NCBI GenBank assembly: GCA_947460165.1
Contig: CANHKH010000110.1
Location: 1-8,986, forward strand
Direction: 5' to 3'
Source of the DNA: Comamonadaceae bacterium
GTDB lineage: Bacteria > Pseudomonadota > Gammaproteobacteria > Burkholderiales > Burkholderiaceae_C
Length of the DNA stretch: 8,986 nt
Every line of letters starts with the position of its first letter. Positions within the stretch are counted from its first letter, which is position 1. Under the pieces are notes generated by a model. That model was not told the DNA's origin and did not search any database. It was given only the letters and a program-made list of their open reading frames with translations. Shown in pieces: positions 1 to 6,280 of the stretch. Both the position numbers and the translations under genes were made by a program.

Positions 1-231
1 CGCGCCTTGCGCGTCGGTCCAGGCGGCGTCAAACGACCAGTTCTCGCGCGACAAGCCACCGGCGCTTCTGAGCAGGCCGGTCAAGGCGATGCCCTGGGCC
101 GAGGGGTGGGCATCCAAGATGAGCTGGCGCACACCGGCCAGCACCTTGGTCGCAGGCTCGTCACTGGCCACCTGGGCGATGGGCTCGGTGGGCTCGGTGT
201 GGGTGGGGGCTGCAGCGCGGAAGTCGGACAT
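1..231 (-). CDS. Phosphotransferase (APH-type kinase) family protein, N-terminal fragment
   Basis: The frame is open from an ATG at 231 to the left edge, giving 77 residues; the 3' part lies outside the window. The first 30 or so residues are Ala/Pro/Thr-rich and look like a disordered leader. Residues 53-71 read TGLLRSAGGLSRENWSFDA, which closely resembles the glycine-rich nucleotide-binding start (SGGASRETWSFDA type) of the aminoglycoside-phosphotransferase-like kinases (PF01636) often found beside acyl-CoA dehydrogenases. Known relatives are the kinase domain of mammalian ACAD10/11 and LvaA of the levulinate pathway, which phosphorylate 4-hydroxyacyl-CoA; applying that role here is inference. 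No clear Shine-Dalgarno precedes the ATG; an in-frame TTG two codons upstream is an alternative start. The gene follows the catabolic operon in the same direction after a 92-bp AT-rich gap, so it may be its tail or a separate unit. The catalytic Asp motifs are not visible. Confidence 0.66.
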   Translation of the reverse strand, partial: MSDFRAAAPTHTEPTEPIAQVASDEPATKVLAGVRQLILDAHPSAQGIALTGLLRSAGGLSRENWSFDAAWTDAQGA

Positions 232-289
232 GGACAAGTGGTTGAGATCGCAGCGACATGATCGTGGAGATGGGTAGCGCAACGAGGCT

Positions 290-320
290 CGAATTATTGC
301 ATTTTTCGAATTTAATTTCG
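290..320 (-). promoter_or_regulatory. AT-rich control region with CGAATT/TTTCG boxes upstream of the kinase gene
   Basis: In an otherwise GC-rich window this short AT-rich gap carries CGAATT at 290-295 and again at 307-312, and an inverted repeat CGAA-N6-TTCG at 307-320. The boxes resemble the TTTCGA boxes at the monooxygenase and receptor promoters. Read on the minus strand, TAAATT (314 to 309) could serve as a weak -10 overlapping the boxes, but no convincing -35 lies at 16-18 bp. It lies 60-90 bp upstream of the kinase ATG, so a regulator-controlled internal promoter is possible. Box spacing here is 17 and 12 bp, not the 20 bp seen elsewhere. Confidence 0.35.
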
Positions 321-323
321 TGT

Positions 324-764
324 TTATGAATTATCTTGCGACGGTTCTGGTGAGAAAACCAGCTGCGCCACATCCCCCATGGCCTCGAAACAGCCACGCA
401 CCGGCAGCCCTATGGCGAGCTTGTTGCCGCGCCAGCGGCCCAAGGCGCGCACGCCCTCTTGCAAGTCCACCGTGACCAACACATAAGGCACATCGGCAGC
501 AAAGCCGGGGTGAAACACATGGTGGCACACCGTCCAGCTGTGAATGTGGCCCCGCCCGCTGGCCGGGGTCCAGTGCGCGTCTGCGCTGTGGCAGTGGGCG
601 CACAGCAAGCGCGGGTAATGGCGAATGGTGGCGCAGGCGCTGCACTGCTGCAGCACCAGCTGGCCACGGCGGGCGGCGTCCCAATAAGGCTGCGTCAGCG
701 CGCTGGGCACGGGCTGGGGTTTGGCCGGGGTTGGGCTGGTGCTGTCTGTGGCAAGCTCGCTCAT
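324..764 (-). CDS. DUF35-type zinc-ribbon / OB-fold protein, partner of thiolase-like protein
   Basis: This 146-residue protein has the two-part architecture of the DUF35 family. A helical lead (SALTQPYWDAARRGQL, residues 21-36) is followed by a zinc ribbon with CxxC pairs at Cys41/Cys44 and Cys55/Cys58, then an OB-fold of about residues 65-138 (GRGHIHSWTV, PYVLVTVDL). Members form complexes with thiolase-like proteins and support acyl-CoA binding or catalysis; the DUF35 domain of ChsH2 with the Ltp2 aldolase in steroid side-chain breakdown is the best-known case. The ATG at 764 was chosen because it sits one base after the thiolase stop (TGA-G-ATG) with an AGGGG Shine-Dalgarno inside the thiolase end; a longer frame up to 830 would overlap that gene and adds non-family sequence. 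The tight spacing implies translational coupling and stoichiometric production with the thiolase-like partner. Confidence 0.88.
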   Translation of the reverse strand: MSELATDSTSPTPAKPQPVPSALTQPYWDAARRGQLVLQQCSACATIRHYPRLLCAHCHSADAHWTPASGRGHIHSWTVCHHVFHPGFAADVPYVLVTVDLQEGVRALGRWRGNKLAIGLPVRGCFEAMGDVAQLVFSPEPSQDNS

Positions 765-765
765 C

Positions 766-1923
766 TCAGCCCCTGCGCAAAATCGCCACGGCGCCGTCGC
801 CCATGTCGCCATAGCCGGTGACCAGGCCAAGCTCGGCCCCTGGCACCTGGGCCAGCCCGGCCTGGCCGCGCAGCTGCCGGGTCAGCTCCACCACATGGTT
901 CAAGCCCCACACATGGGCTTGCGAGAGCAGGCCGCCGTGGGTGTTGGTGGGCAGCGCGCCGCCCGGGCGCAGCCGACCGTCGGCAATGAAGGGGCCGCCC
1001 TCGCCTTTGGCGCAAAAGCCCAGGTCTTCCAGCTGGCGAATGACGGCGTAGGTGAAGCAGTCGTAAATTTCGATCAGGTCCATGTCTTGGGGCGTGACAC
1101 CGGCCATGCGAAAAGCCCGCTGCGCGCACTTGGCCAGGCCCAAGCTGGTCATGTCCGGGCGCTGGGTGATGGAGCCGGGTGAGTCGGGGTGGCCCTCGGC
1201 CACGCCCGAGATGTAAACCCGGCGCTGGCGCATGTCGGCCGCCTGGTCGGCAGCCGAGACCACGATGGCCGCACCGCCGTCGCTCTCCAAGCTGCAGTCC
1301 AGCAGGCGAAAGGGGTCGGCGATCATGCGCGAGCGCTGGTGGTCCTCCAGCGTGATGGGCTTTTTCATGAGGGCGTTGCTGTTGCGCAGCGCATGCTCTC
1401 GGCAGGCGATGGCCACCTCTGCAAAGTGCGCCTCGGTGGTGCCGTAAAGCTCCATGTGCCGGCGCGCCATGGGGGCGTAGAGCTGGGCCGGTGCAATGGC
1501 GCCAAAGGGGTATTCGAACTCGGTGACAAAGTGAAAAGCCGGCATGGCATGGATGCGGGCGCCCGCACGGGTTTGCGCCGCGGCCGTGACGTTGCGGCCA
1601 AAGGTGATCAGCACATGGCTGCAGACCCCGGCGGCCACGGCGGCGGCGGCGCTTTGCAAAGCCATCACCGGGCTGGCGCCGCCGTGGGGCACCAGGGTGG
1701 AGAACTTGAGGTCAGAGATGCCAAAGTTGTCTATGAAGTCATCGGCCGTGCCGCTGACGATGCCTATCGGAATCACGCCGTCGATCTGCGCCGGCTGGAG
1801 CCCGGCATCGGCAATGGCCGAGAGCGAGGCTTGCAGCTGCAGCTCAAAAGCGCTGCTGCTGGAGCCGCGCGTGTAGACCGTCTCGCCTATGCCGGTGACA
1901 CAGGCCTTGTCCTTGAGGCTCAT
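766..1923 (-). CDS. Thiolase-like protein (SCP2-thiolase/Ltp type) lacking the nucleophilic cysteine
   Basis: This 385-residue protein has full thiolase-fold length. It starts MSLKDKACVTGIGET, typical of the lipid-transfer/SCP2-thiolase branch. At the place of the acyl-accepting cysteine it reads VPHGGASPVMALQSA (residues 78-92), so Gly82 replaces Cys. The segment that is usually E-V-H-D-C-F reads EIYDCF (285-290), putting Tyr287 at the usual His. A NTHGG...QAH segment (327-337) keeps a histidine near the GHP position. The C-terminal CxG site reads GYGDMGDG (370-377), so the second cysteine is lost too. Classical thiolysis is therefore unlikely. In the related Ltp2 aldolases, which also lack the cysteines and pair with a DUF35 domain, the reaction is retro-aldol cleavage of a beta-hydroxyacyl-CoA; the same is inferred here. 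It follows the acyl-CoA dehydrogenase by 30 bp and precedes DUF35 by one base. Its Shine-Dalgarno is weak. Confidence 0.88.
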   Translation of the reverse strand: MSLKDKACVTGIGETVYTRGSSSSAFELQLQASLSAIADAGLQPAQIDGVIPIGIVSGTADDFIDNFGISDLKFSTLVPHGGASPVMALQSAAAAVAAGVCSHVLITFGRNVTAAAQTRAGARIHAMPAFHFVTEFEYPFGAIAPAQLYAPMARRHMELYGTTEAHFAEVAIACREHALRNSNALMKKPITLEDHQRSRMIADPFRLLDCSLESDGGAAIVVSAADQAADMRQRRVYISGVAEGHPDSPGSITQRPDMTSLGLAKCAQRAFRMAGVTPQDMDLIEIYDCFTYAVIRQLEDLGFCAKGEGGPFIADGRLRPGGALPTNTHGGLLSQAHVWGLNHVVELTRQLRGQAGLAQVPGAELGLVTGYGDMGDGAVAILRRG

Positions 1924-1953
1924 GGGCTGCGTTGCATCCAGGTCACTGGGCGC

Positions 1954-3117
1954 TCAGCTGGGCTTGCGCGCCACTTTGGGCAAGATGGCGTTGGCCACGA
2001 TTTGCTTCATCACCTCGGCCGTGCCGCCGCCTATGCGGCACATGCGGGCATCGGCAAAGGCGCGGGCAATCGGGTACTCCCACATATAGCCCCAACCGCC
2101 AAAGAACTGCAGGCACTGGTCCATGACCTTGAACTGCAAATCGGTGGTGACGAGCTTGCAGGCGGCGGCATCGACCGCGTCGAGCTGGCCCTGCACATGC
2201 AAGGCCATGCAGCGGTCCACAAAAGTCCGTTGGGCCAGCACCTGGGCGTGCAAGTCGGCCAGGGTGAAGCGGGTGTTTTGAAAGTCTGACAGGTGCTGGC
2301 CAAACATCTTGCGCTCGGCCACGTAGCTGCGGGTCCACTCCAGCGCCGCTTCGCTGGCGCTGACCGCGCGTATGGCCTGGATCAAGCGCTCTTGGGCCAG
2401 CTGGGTCATCAGCACCGCAAAGCCGCCGCCTTCGGTGCCCAGCAGGTTGGAGACAGGCACGCGCAAGTCGGTGAAAAAAAGCTCGGCCGTGTCTTGCGCC
2501 TTGCAGCCTATTTTTTCAAGGTGGCGGCCACGGGTAAAACCCGGGCGGTCGGTCTCGACCAGCAGCAAGCTCACGCCGCGGGCTTTTTCTTGCGGGTCGG
2601 TTTTGCAGGCCAAGAGCAGCAGGTCGGCGCTGTGGCCATTGGTGATGAACACCTTTTGCCCGTTGACCACGTAGTCGTCTCCATCGCGAATGGCCTGGGT
2701 GCGCATGGACTGCACATCGCTGCCACCCGAAGGCTCGGACATGCCCAGGGCCACCACCACCTCGCCGGTGGCCATGCGGGGCAGCCACTTGCGCTTTTGC
2801 GCCTCGGTGCCGAAGTCCACCAAGTAAGGCGCGACGATGTCGGAATGCAGGTAAAAAGTGGGCCCGGTGGCGCCGGCGCGCGCCATCTCCTCGATCAAGA
2901 TGGCGCTGTGCAAAAAATCACCGCCCATGCCGCCGTAGGCCTCGGGGGCGTTGCACAGCAAGAGCCCGAGCTCGCCCGCCTTGTGCCAGAGCGAGCGGGG
3001 CACCTGCCCCTCGTGCTCCCACTGGGCGTGGTGGGGGGTGACTTCGGCCTCGATAAAGCGGCGAACGGTGTCGCGAAACGCTTCATGCTCGGCGCTGAAC
3101 AAAGTGCGTGGAATCAT
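1954..3117 (-). CDS. Acyl-CoA dehydrogenase
   Basis: This 387-residue FAD flavoprotein oxidises an acyl-CoA to the 2,3-enoyl-CoA and passes electrons to electron-transfer flavoprotein. Domain order is standard: N-terminal helices (about 1-120), beta domain with MSEPSGGSDV (126-135) and FITNG (157-161), and C-terminal helices with the FAD/CoA segments FGGWGYMWEYP (339-349) and RIGGGTAEVM (361-370). The position holding the catalytic Glu in medium- and short-chain enzymes (YEGT) is Gly here, whereas AQERL (241-245) supplies Glu243 at the site used by long-chain and isovaleryl-CoA dehydrogenases. That points to a long- or branched-chain-type geometry and a bulky substrate; chain length cannot be fixed. 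The ATG at 3117 gives the usual N-terminus although the Shine-Dalgarno is poor. It starts 19 bp after the cyclase-family gene, so it is co-transcribed. Confidence 0.93.
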   Translation of the reverse strand: MIPRTLFSAEHEAFRDTVRRFIEAEVTPHHAQWEHEGQVPRSLWHKAGELGLLLCNAPEAYGGMGGDFLHSAILIEEMARAGATGPTFYLHSDIVAPYLVDFGTEAQKRKWLPRMATGEVVVALGMSEPSGGSDVQSMRTQAIRDGDDYVVNGQKVFITNGHSADLLLLACKTDPQEKARGVSLLLVETDRPGFTRGRHLEKIGCKAQDTAELFFTDLRVPVSNLLGTEGGGFAVLMTQLAQERLIQAIRAVSASEAALEWTRSYVAERKMFGQHLSDFQNTRFTLADLHAQVLAQRTFVDRCMALHVQGQLDAVDAAACKLVTTDLQFKVMDQCLQFFGGWGYMWEYPIARAFADARMCRIGGGTAEVMKQIVANAILPKVARKPS

Positions 3118-3136
3118 GGGGGCGGCTTGGCTTGAA

Positions 3137-4033
3137 TTACAAAATGGCCAGCGGCGTCATGGGACTGGCGGTGGCGCCCACAATCGGCAAGGCGGCGGCC
3201 ACAAACAAAAACTCGCGCCGGCCGGTGCGCACCAGTGGCTCGAGCTGCATGCCCTCCAGCAGGGGAATGCCAAAGTCGCGGATCACGCACTGGTGCACCG
3301 GGAACACCGTGCCCTTGGCAAAGGGCAGCACCTCAATGGCGAAGTTGTCGGCGCCAATGATGGCCACGTCTTGCTGCGCCAGCCAGAGGCCAGCTTCATG
3401 GTCAATGCCGGGCTCGGCGTTGAAGTCGACCACGGCCCGGCCTTGTTGCGCGGCCAGCCAGCCGGTGTGGATGAGCACCACGTCGCCGGGCTCGATCTGC
3501 AAGCCTTCTTGGGCGAGGCACGCTTGAAGGTCTTCGCGCGTGACCACCTCGCCGTCGTGCAGGGTTCGCCCGCGCAGGGCCACCACATCGAGCAGCAGCC
3601 CGCGCGTGACGGCAGGCGGCATTTTGTCCACGCCCAAGCGCGCAGCGCCCGTGGTGCTGCGCATGGTTTCTTCGCGGTAGTTGTTGAACATGCGGCCGTC
3701 GCCGCACCAGGTGTGGCACAGCGCGTCAATGTGGGTGCCTATGTGCAGCGGCATGACCACCGTGTCTTCCGCAAACGAAAAGCCGCCTGGTCGCTGGGCG
3801 CCTGCGGCATAGTCGCCGCCGTCGCGGCCCATGAAGTGCTGCAGGCCAGACCGGTGGGCGGGCACCGGGGTGCGTTTGGACAGCGGCTGCGCCAAAGCCA
3901 CCACCTGGCCCGTGCGCACCAAGCTCGCCGCCCGGCGCACCTGCGCGGGGCCAATCAAATTCAAGGCGCCTGCTTCGTCTTCGGGGCCCCAGCGGCCCCA
4001 GGCGTGGGGCAGCGTGTCGTTACGGTCTTGCAT
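3137..4033 (-). CDS. Cyclase-family metal-dependent hydrolase (PF04199, kynurenine-formamidase-like fold)
   Basis: The product has 298 residues. Its metal site HIGTHIDALCH (residues 97-107) fits the HxGTHxDxxxH signature of the cyclase/arylformamidase superfamily. Other family blocks are WGPEDEAGALN (15-25), GDVVLIHTGW (183-192), PGIDHEAGLWL (208-218), GADNFAIE (227-234) and the C-terminal VHQCVIRDFGIPLLEG (246-261). Members hydrolyse amides, lactones or cyclic imides with a divalent metal; this longer subfamily is annotated only as 'cyclase family protein' and substrates vary. In this operon a natural inference is opening a lactone or cleaving an ester or amide made by the monooxygenase step, before CoA ligation. 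The ATG at 4033 has an AGGA Shine-Dalgarno about 8 bases upstream. There is no signal peptide, so it is cytoplasmic. It lies between the CoA ligase (24-bp gap) and the dehydrogenase (19-bp gap). Confidence 0.88.
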   Translation of the reverse strand: MQDRNDTLPHAWGRWGPEDEAGALNLIGPAQVRRAASLVRTGQVVALAQPLSKRTPVPAHRSGLQHFMGRDGGDYAAGAQRPGGFSFAEDTVVMPLHIGTHIDALCHTWCGDGRMFNNYREETMRSTTGAARLGVDKMPPAVTRGLLLDVVALRGRTLHDGEVVTREDLQACLAQEGLQIEPGDVVLIHTGWLAAQQGRAVVDFNAEPGIDHEAGLWLAQQDVAIIGADNFAIEVLPFAKGTVFPVHQCVIRDFGIPLLEGMQLEPLVRTGRREFLFVAAALPIVGATASPMTPLAIL

Positions 4034-4057
4034 GGGGGCTTTCCTATCGCTTGGATG

Positions 4058-5662
4058 TCAGGGCAACAAAGTGTGCAGCATCATTTTCTGCAACTTGCCG
4101 GTGGTGGTCAGCGGCAAGCGGTCCGTGGTGGTGAAGTGGTAGACCAAAGGCACTTTGTAAGCGGCCAGCTCGGTCTGGCAATGGCGCTTGAGTTCCTCGG
4201 GTGTGAGCTGCACCCCGGCTTCAGCAATGACGATGGCGGCCAGGGCTTCGTCCAGCACCGGGTGCGGCACGCCGATGACGTAGGCGCTGCGCACGCCAGC
4301 GTAGCGCATCAGCGATTCTTCCACCTCCACGGGGGCAATGTTGATGCCGCCGCTTTTGACCATTTCTTTGAGCCTGCCCCGGTAGTAGAGGCGCCCTTGC
4401 GCGTCCAGCCAACCCAGGTCGCCGGAGTGGAAAAAACCATCCGCATCAAAGGACTCGGCGGTTTTTTCAGGCTCGCGGTGGTAGGCCAGGAACATCGGGC
4501 CTTTGATGCGGATCTCGCCCACCTCGCCGCTGGGCAGCGCCTGGCCGGTTTCAATGTGGCAGATGCGCACCGTGACATCGGGCAGCGGCGCGCCCACCGA
4601 CTGCAAGCGCACCTGCAGCGGCTCGCCCGCGTCGATCACGGCGCAGTTGCCATAAGTCTCACTCAGGCCGTAGACATTGCAAATCTCGTGGGCACCCAAG
4701 TCAATGGCCAGCTGAATTTGCTCGGGCGTGCCTATGATGGCGCCGCTGCGCAAGCTGCGCAGGTCGCGGCCAGGGCGGTTGGGGTGCTCTTGCAGGGCCT
4801 GCACGATGTTGGGCGTGGCGTAGATGATGCTGCAGCGCTCGGCCTCGATGAGGCGCAAGCCTTCTTGGGCGTCAAAGTGCTCTTGCAAGACCACGCAGCC
4901 GCCATGGGTGAGCAAATTGGGCAGGGCGTTGACGCAGCCGTAGCTCCAAAACAGCGACACCGCCAACCACAAGCGGTCTTCAGGGCGCACATGCTGGCGC
5001 TCGCCGATGTGAAAGCCGTTGCGTATCCAATGGCCGTGCTGCAGCAAAATGCCCTTGGGCGCCGCGGTGGACCCCGAGGTGTAGAGCAGCATGGCCACGT
5101 CGTCGGGGCGTGCCGCCAGGCCAGCGGCTTCCAGCACGGCCGCATCAGTGTCGTGGCCCAGGTCCAGCATGGCATCCCAGCCCAGCTCTGAAGCAGCCGC
5201 ATTGAGCGCAGCGGGCTGCTGCGCATCGGCACTCACCCACACCGTGCGCCGCAAATCGGGCAGCTCACCGGCGGCCTGCATGGCCGCCACCTGGCTGTGC
5301 CAGGGCGTGCGCTTGAAGCGGTCCACGCAGACCAGCACGCTGATTTGCGCATGGGTGAGGGCATACACAAACTCGCGCGGCGTGGCCCAGGTGTTCAGGC
5401 CCACAGACACCGCACCCAGCTGCTGCAAGGCCAAAAAGCCCAACACCCACTCCTGGCGGTTGCCCATCAAAATGCCCACATGGTCGCCCCGCCGCACGCC
5501 CAGCGCGTGCAAGCCGGCGGCGGTGCGCATGACCTCGCGGCGCAGCTGCGCGTAGCTGAGCCGGTGCGGCCCGGCCACCAGGGCGGGGCGCTCGCCAAAG
5601 CGCTGGACCAGCTCCGACAGCAAGGTTGGGATGGTCTGGCTGGTGGGCGGCTGAAAGCTCAT
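4058..5662 (-). CDS. AMP-forming acyl-CoA synthetase (ANL superfamily)
   Basis: This 534-residue enzyme activates a carboxylic acid with ATP and joins it to CoA. Motifs in order: P-loop-like YTSGSTAAPKG (194-204), adenine/acyl site NVYGLSETYG (329-338), SGDLG with ATP-ribose-binding Asp415 (413-417), hinge region YRGRLKEMVKSGGINI (427-442) and the adenylation lysine in TTTGKLQK (Lys523). The P-loop reads STAAPKG rather than the common TTGxPKG, which other ANL members tolerate. The acid substrate cannot be read from sequence; AMP-dependent synthetases of this type in catabolic operons act on medium-chain, cyclic or aromatic acids. The ATG at 5662 is chosen because it starts the normal N-terminus (PTLLSELVQRFGERPAL) in the 37-bp gap after the flavin reductase; a frame extending to 5806 overlaps that gene with Pro/Arg-rich filler. 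No membrane segment is visible. Confidence 0.92.
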   Translation of the reverse strand: MSFQPPTSQTIPTLLSELVQRFGERPALVAGPHRLSYAQLRREVMRTAAGLHALGVRRGDHVGILMGNRQEWVLGFLALQQLGAVSVGLNTWATPREFVYALTHAQISVLVCVDRFKRTPWHSQVAAMQAAGELPDLRRTVWVSADAQQPAALNAAASELGWDAMLDLGHDTDAAVLEAAGLAARPDDVAMLLYTSGSTAAPKGILLQHGHWIRNGFHIGERQHVRPEDRLWLAVSLFWSYGCVNALPNLLTHGGCVVLQEHFDAQEGLRLIEAERCSIIYATPNIVQALQEHPNRPGRDLRSLRSGAIIGTPEQIQLAIDLGAHEICNVYGLSETYGNCAVIDAGEPLQVRLQSVGAPLPDVTVRICHIETGQALPSGEVGEIRIKGPMFLAYHREPEKTAESFDADGFFHSGDLGWLDAQGRLYYRGRLKEMVKSGGINIAPVEVEESLMRYAGVRSAYVIGVPHPVLDEALAAIVIAEAGVQLTPEELKRHCQTELAAYKVPLVYHFTTTDRLPLTTTGKLQKMMLHTLLP

Positions 5663-5699
5663 GGGCGGGTGTCCGGTGTCTTGGGTGTCAAAGTGGCGT

Positions 5700-6254
5700 T
5701 CAGCCCAAGCCCGCCCAGACCGCCTGGCGGTCGGCGTCGGCCGTGGGAGAGTGCATGGGCAAGGCGGTGCAGTATTGTCCGGCGCTGAACACCAAAGGCT
5801 CGCCATCGCGAAAGCTCAGCCGCAAAACCCGGCCCACAAAGAGCACATGGTCGCCGCCATCGAGGGTGCGCTCGGTGGCGCATTCAAAGCTCGCCAAGGT
5901 ACCGGCCAGCATGGGGCAGCCGCCCAGGCCCAGGCTCACTTCCAGACCTTGGAACTTGTCGGCGCTGGGCACGGCAAAGCGGTGGGACAGTGCCGACTGG
6001 TCGCCGGCCAGCACCTGAATGGCGAAATGGCTGGCGGCCATGAAACCGGGCAAAGACGAAGACTTTCTCCCCAAGCTCCACAACACCAGAGGCGGGTCCA
6101 GCGAGAGCGCTGAAAACGAGTTGGCCGTGAGCCCTTCGCGCTTGCCATGGGCCGTGGTGGTGATGACGGTCACCCCGGTGGGAAACCGCCCCAGGGCGTT
6201 TCGCAGTTGGCGGCTGTCCAGGGTGCCGTCCGGGCTGACTTCAGCAGTGGGCAT
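5700..6254 (-). CDS. Flavin reductase-like protein (FMN-binding split barrel), monooxygenase partner
   Basis: This 184-residue protein carries the flavin-reductase domain (PF01613). Residues after the start read LRNALGRFPTGVTVITT, then GLTANSFSALSLDPPLVLWSLGRKSSSL, the classical flavin-binding block of the HpaC/small-component family, and later HRFA...DKF and the conserved DHVLFVGRV segment. Such proteins use NAD(P)H to make reduced FMN or FAD, which diffuses to a monooxygenase. It follows the LLM monooxygenase by 26 bp, so the two almost certainly form a two-component oxygenase, with the reductase as supplier. The ATG at 6254 is preferred; a TTG two codons upstream (6260) is equally in frame. 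Neither has a strong Shine-Dalgarno. The length matches the family (about 160-190 residues). The last 15 or so residues are variable. Confidence 0.92.
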   Translation of the reverse strand: MPTAEVSPDGTLDSRQLRNALGRFPTGVTVITTTAHGKREGLTANSFSALSLDPPLVLWSLGRKSSSLPGFMAASHFAIQVLAGDQSALSHRFAVPSADKFQGLEVSLGLGGCPMLAGTLASFECATERTLDGGDHVLFVGRVLRLSFRDGEPLVFSAGQYCTALPMHSPTADADRQAVWAGLG

Positions 6255-6280
6255 GAACAAAAAGGTCGGGGTGCGCCTGC

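Noticed and set aside
765..830. N-terminal extension of the DUF35 protein
   Set aside because: It would overlap the thiolase-like gene by about 60 bp; the ATG one base after the thiolase stop with AGGGG upstream fits better.
766..1923. The thiolase-like gene as a decayed pseudogene because of missing cysteines
   Set aside because: The frame is intact at full length, the remaining motifs are conserved, and the substitutions fall together at the active-site positions as in functional Cys-less relatives.
1189..3135. Long plus-strand frames at 1189-2289 and 2293-3135
   Set aside because: They mirror the thiolase-like and dehydrogenase genes in the complementary codon phase, and their translations show no recognisable domain.
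2951..5191. A 746-codon open frame on the plus strand
   Set aside because: It lies antisense to three well-supported enzymes, has His/Gly/Ala/Val-rich composition typical of complementary frames in GC-rich coding DNA, and shows no family motif or ribosome site.
5663..5806. N-terminal extension of the acyl-CoA synthetase
   Set aside because: It overlaps the end of the flavin reductase gene and encodes Pro/Arg-rich filler; the normal synthetase N-terminus begins at 5662.
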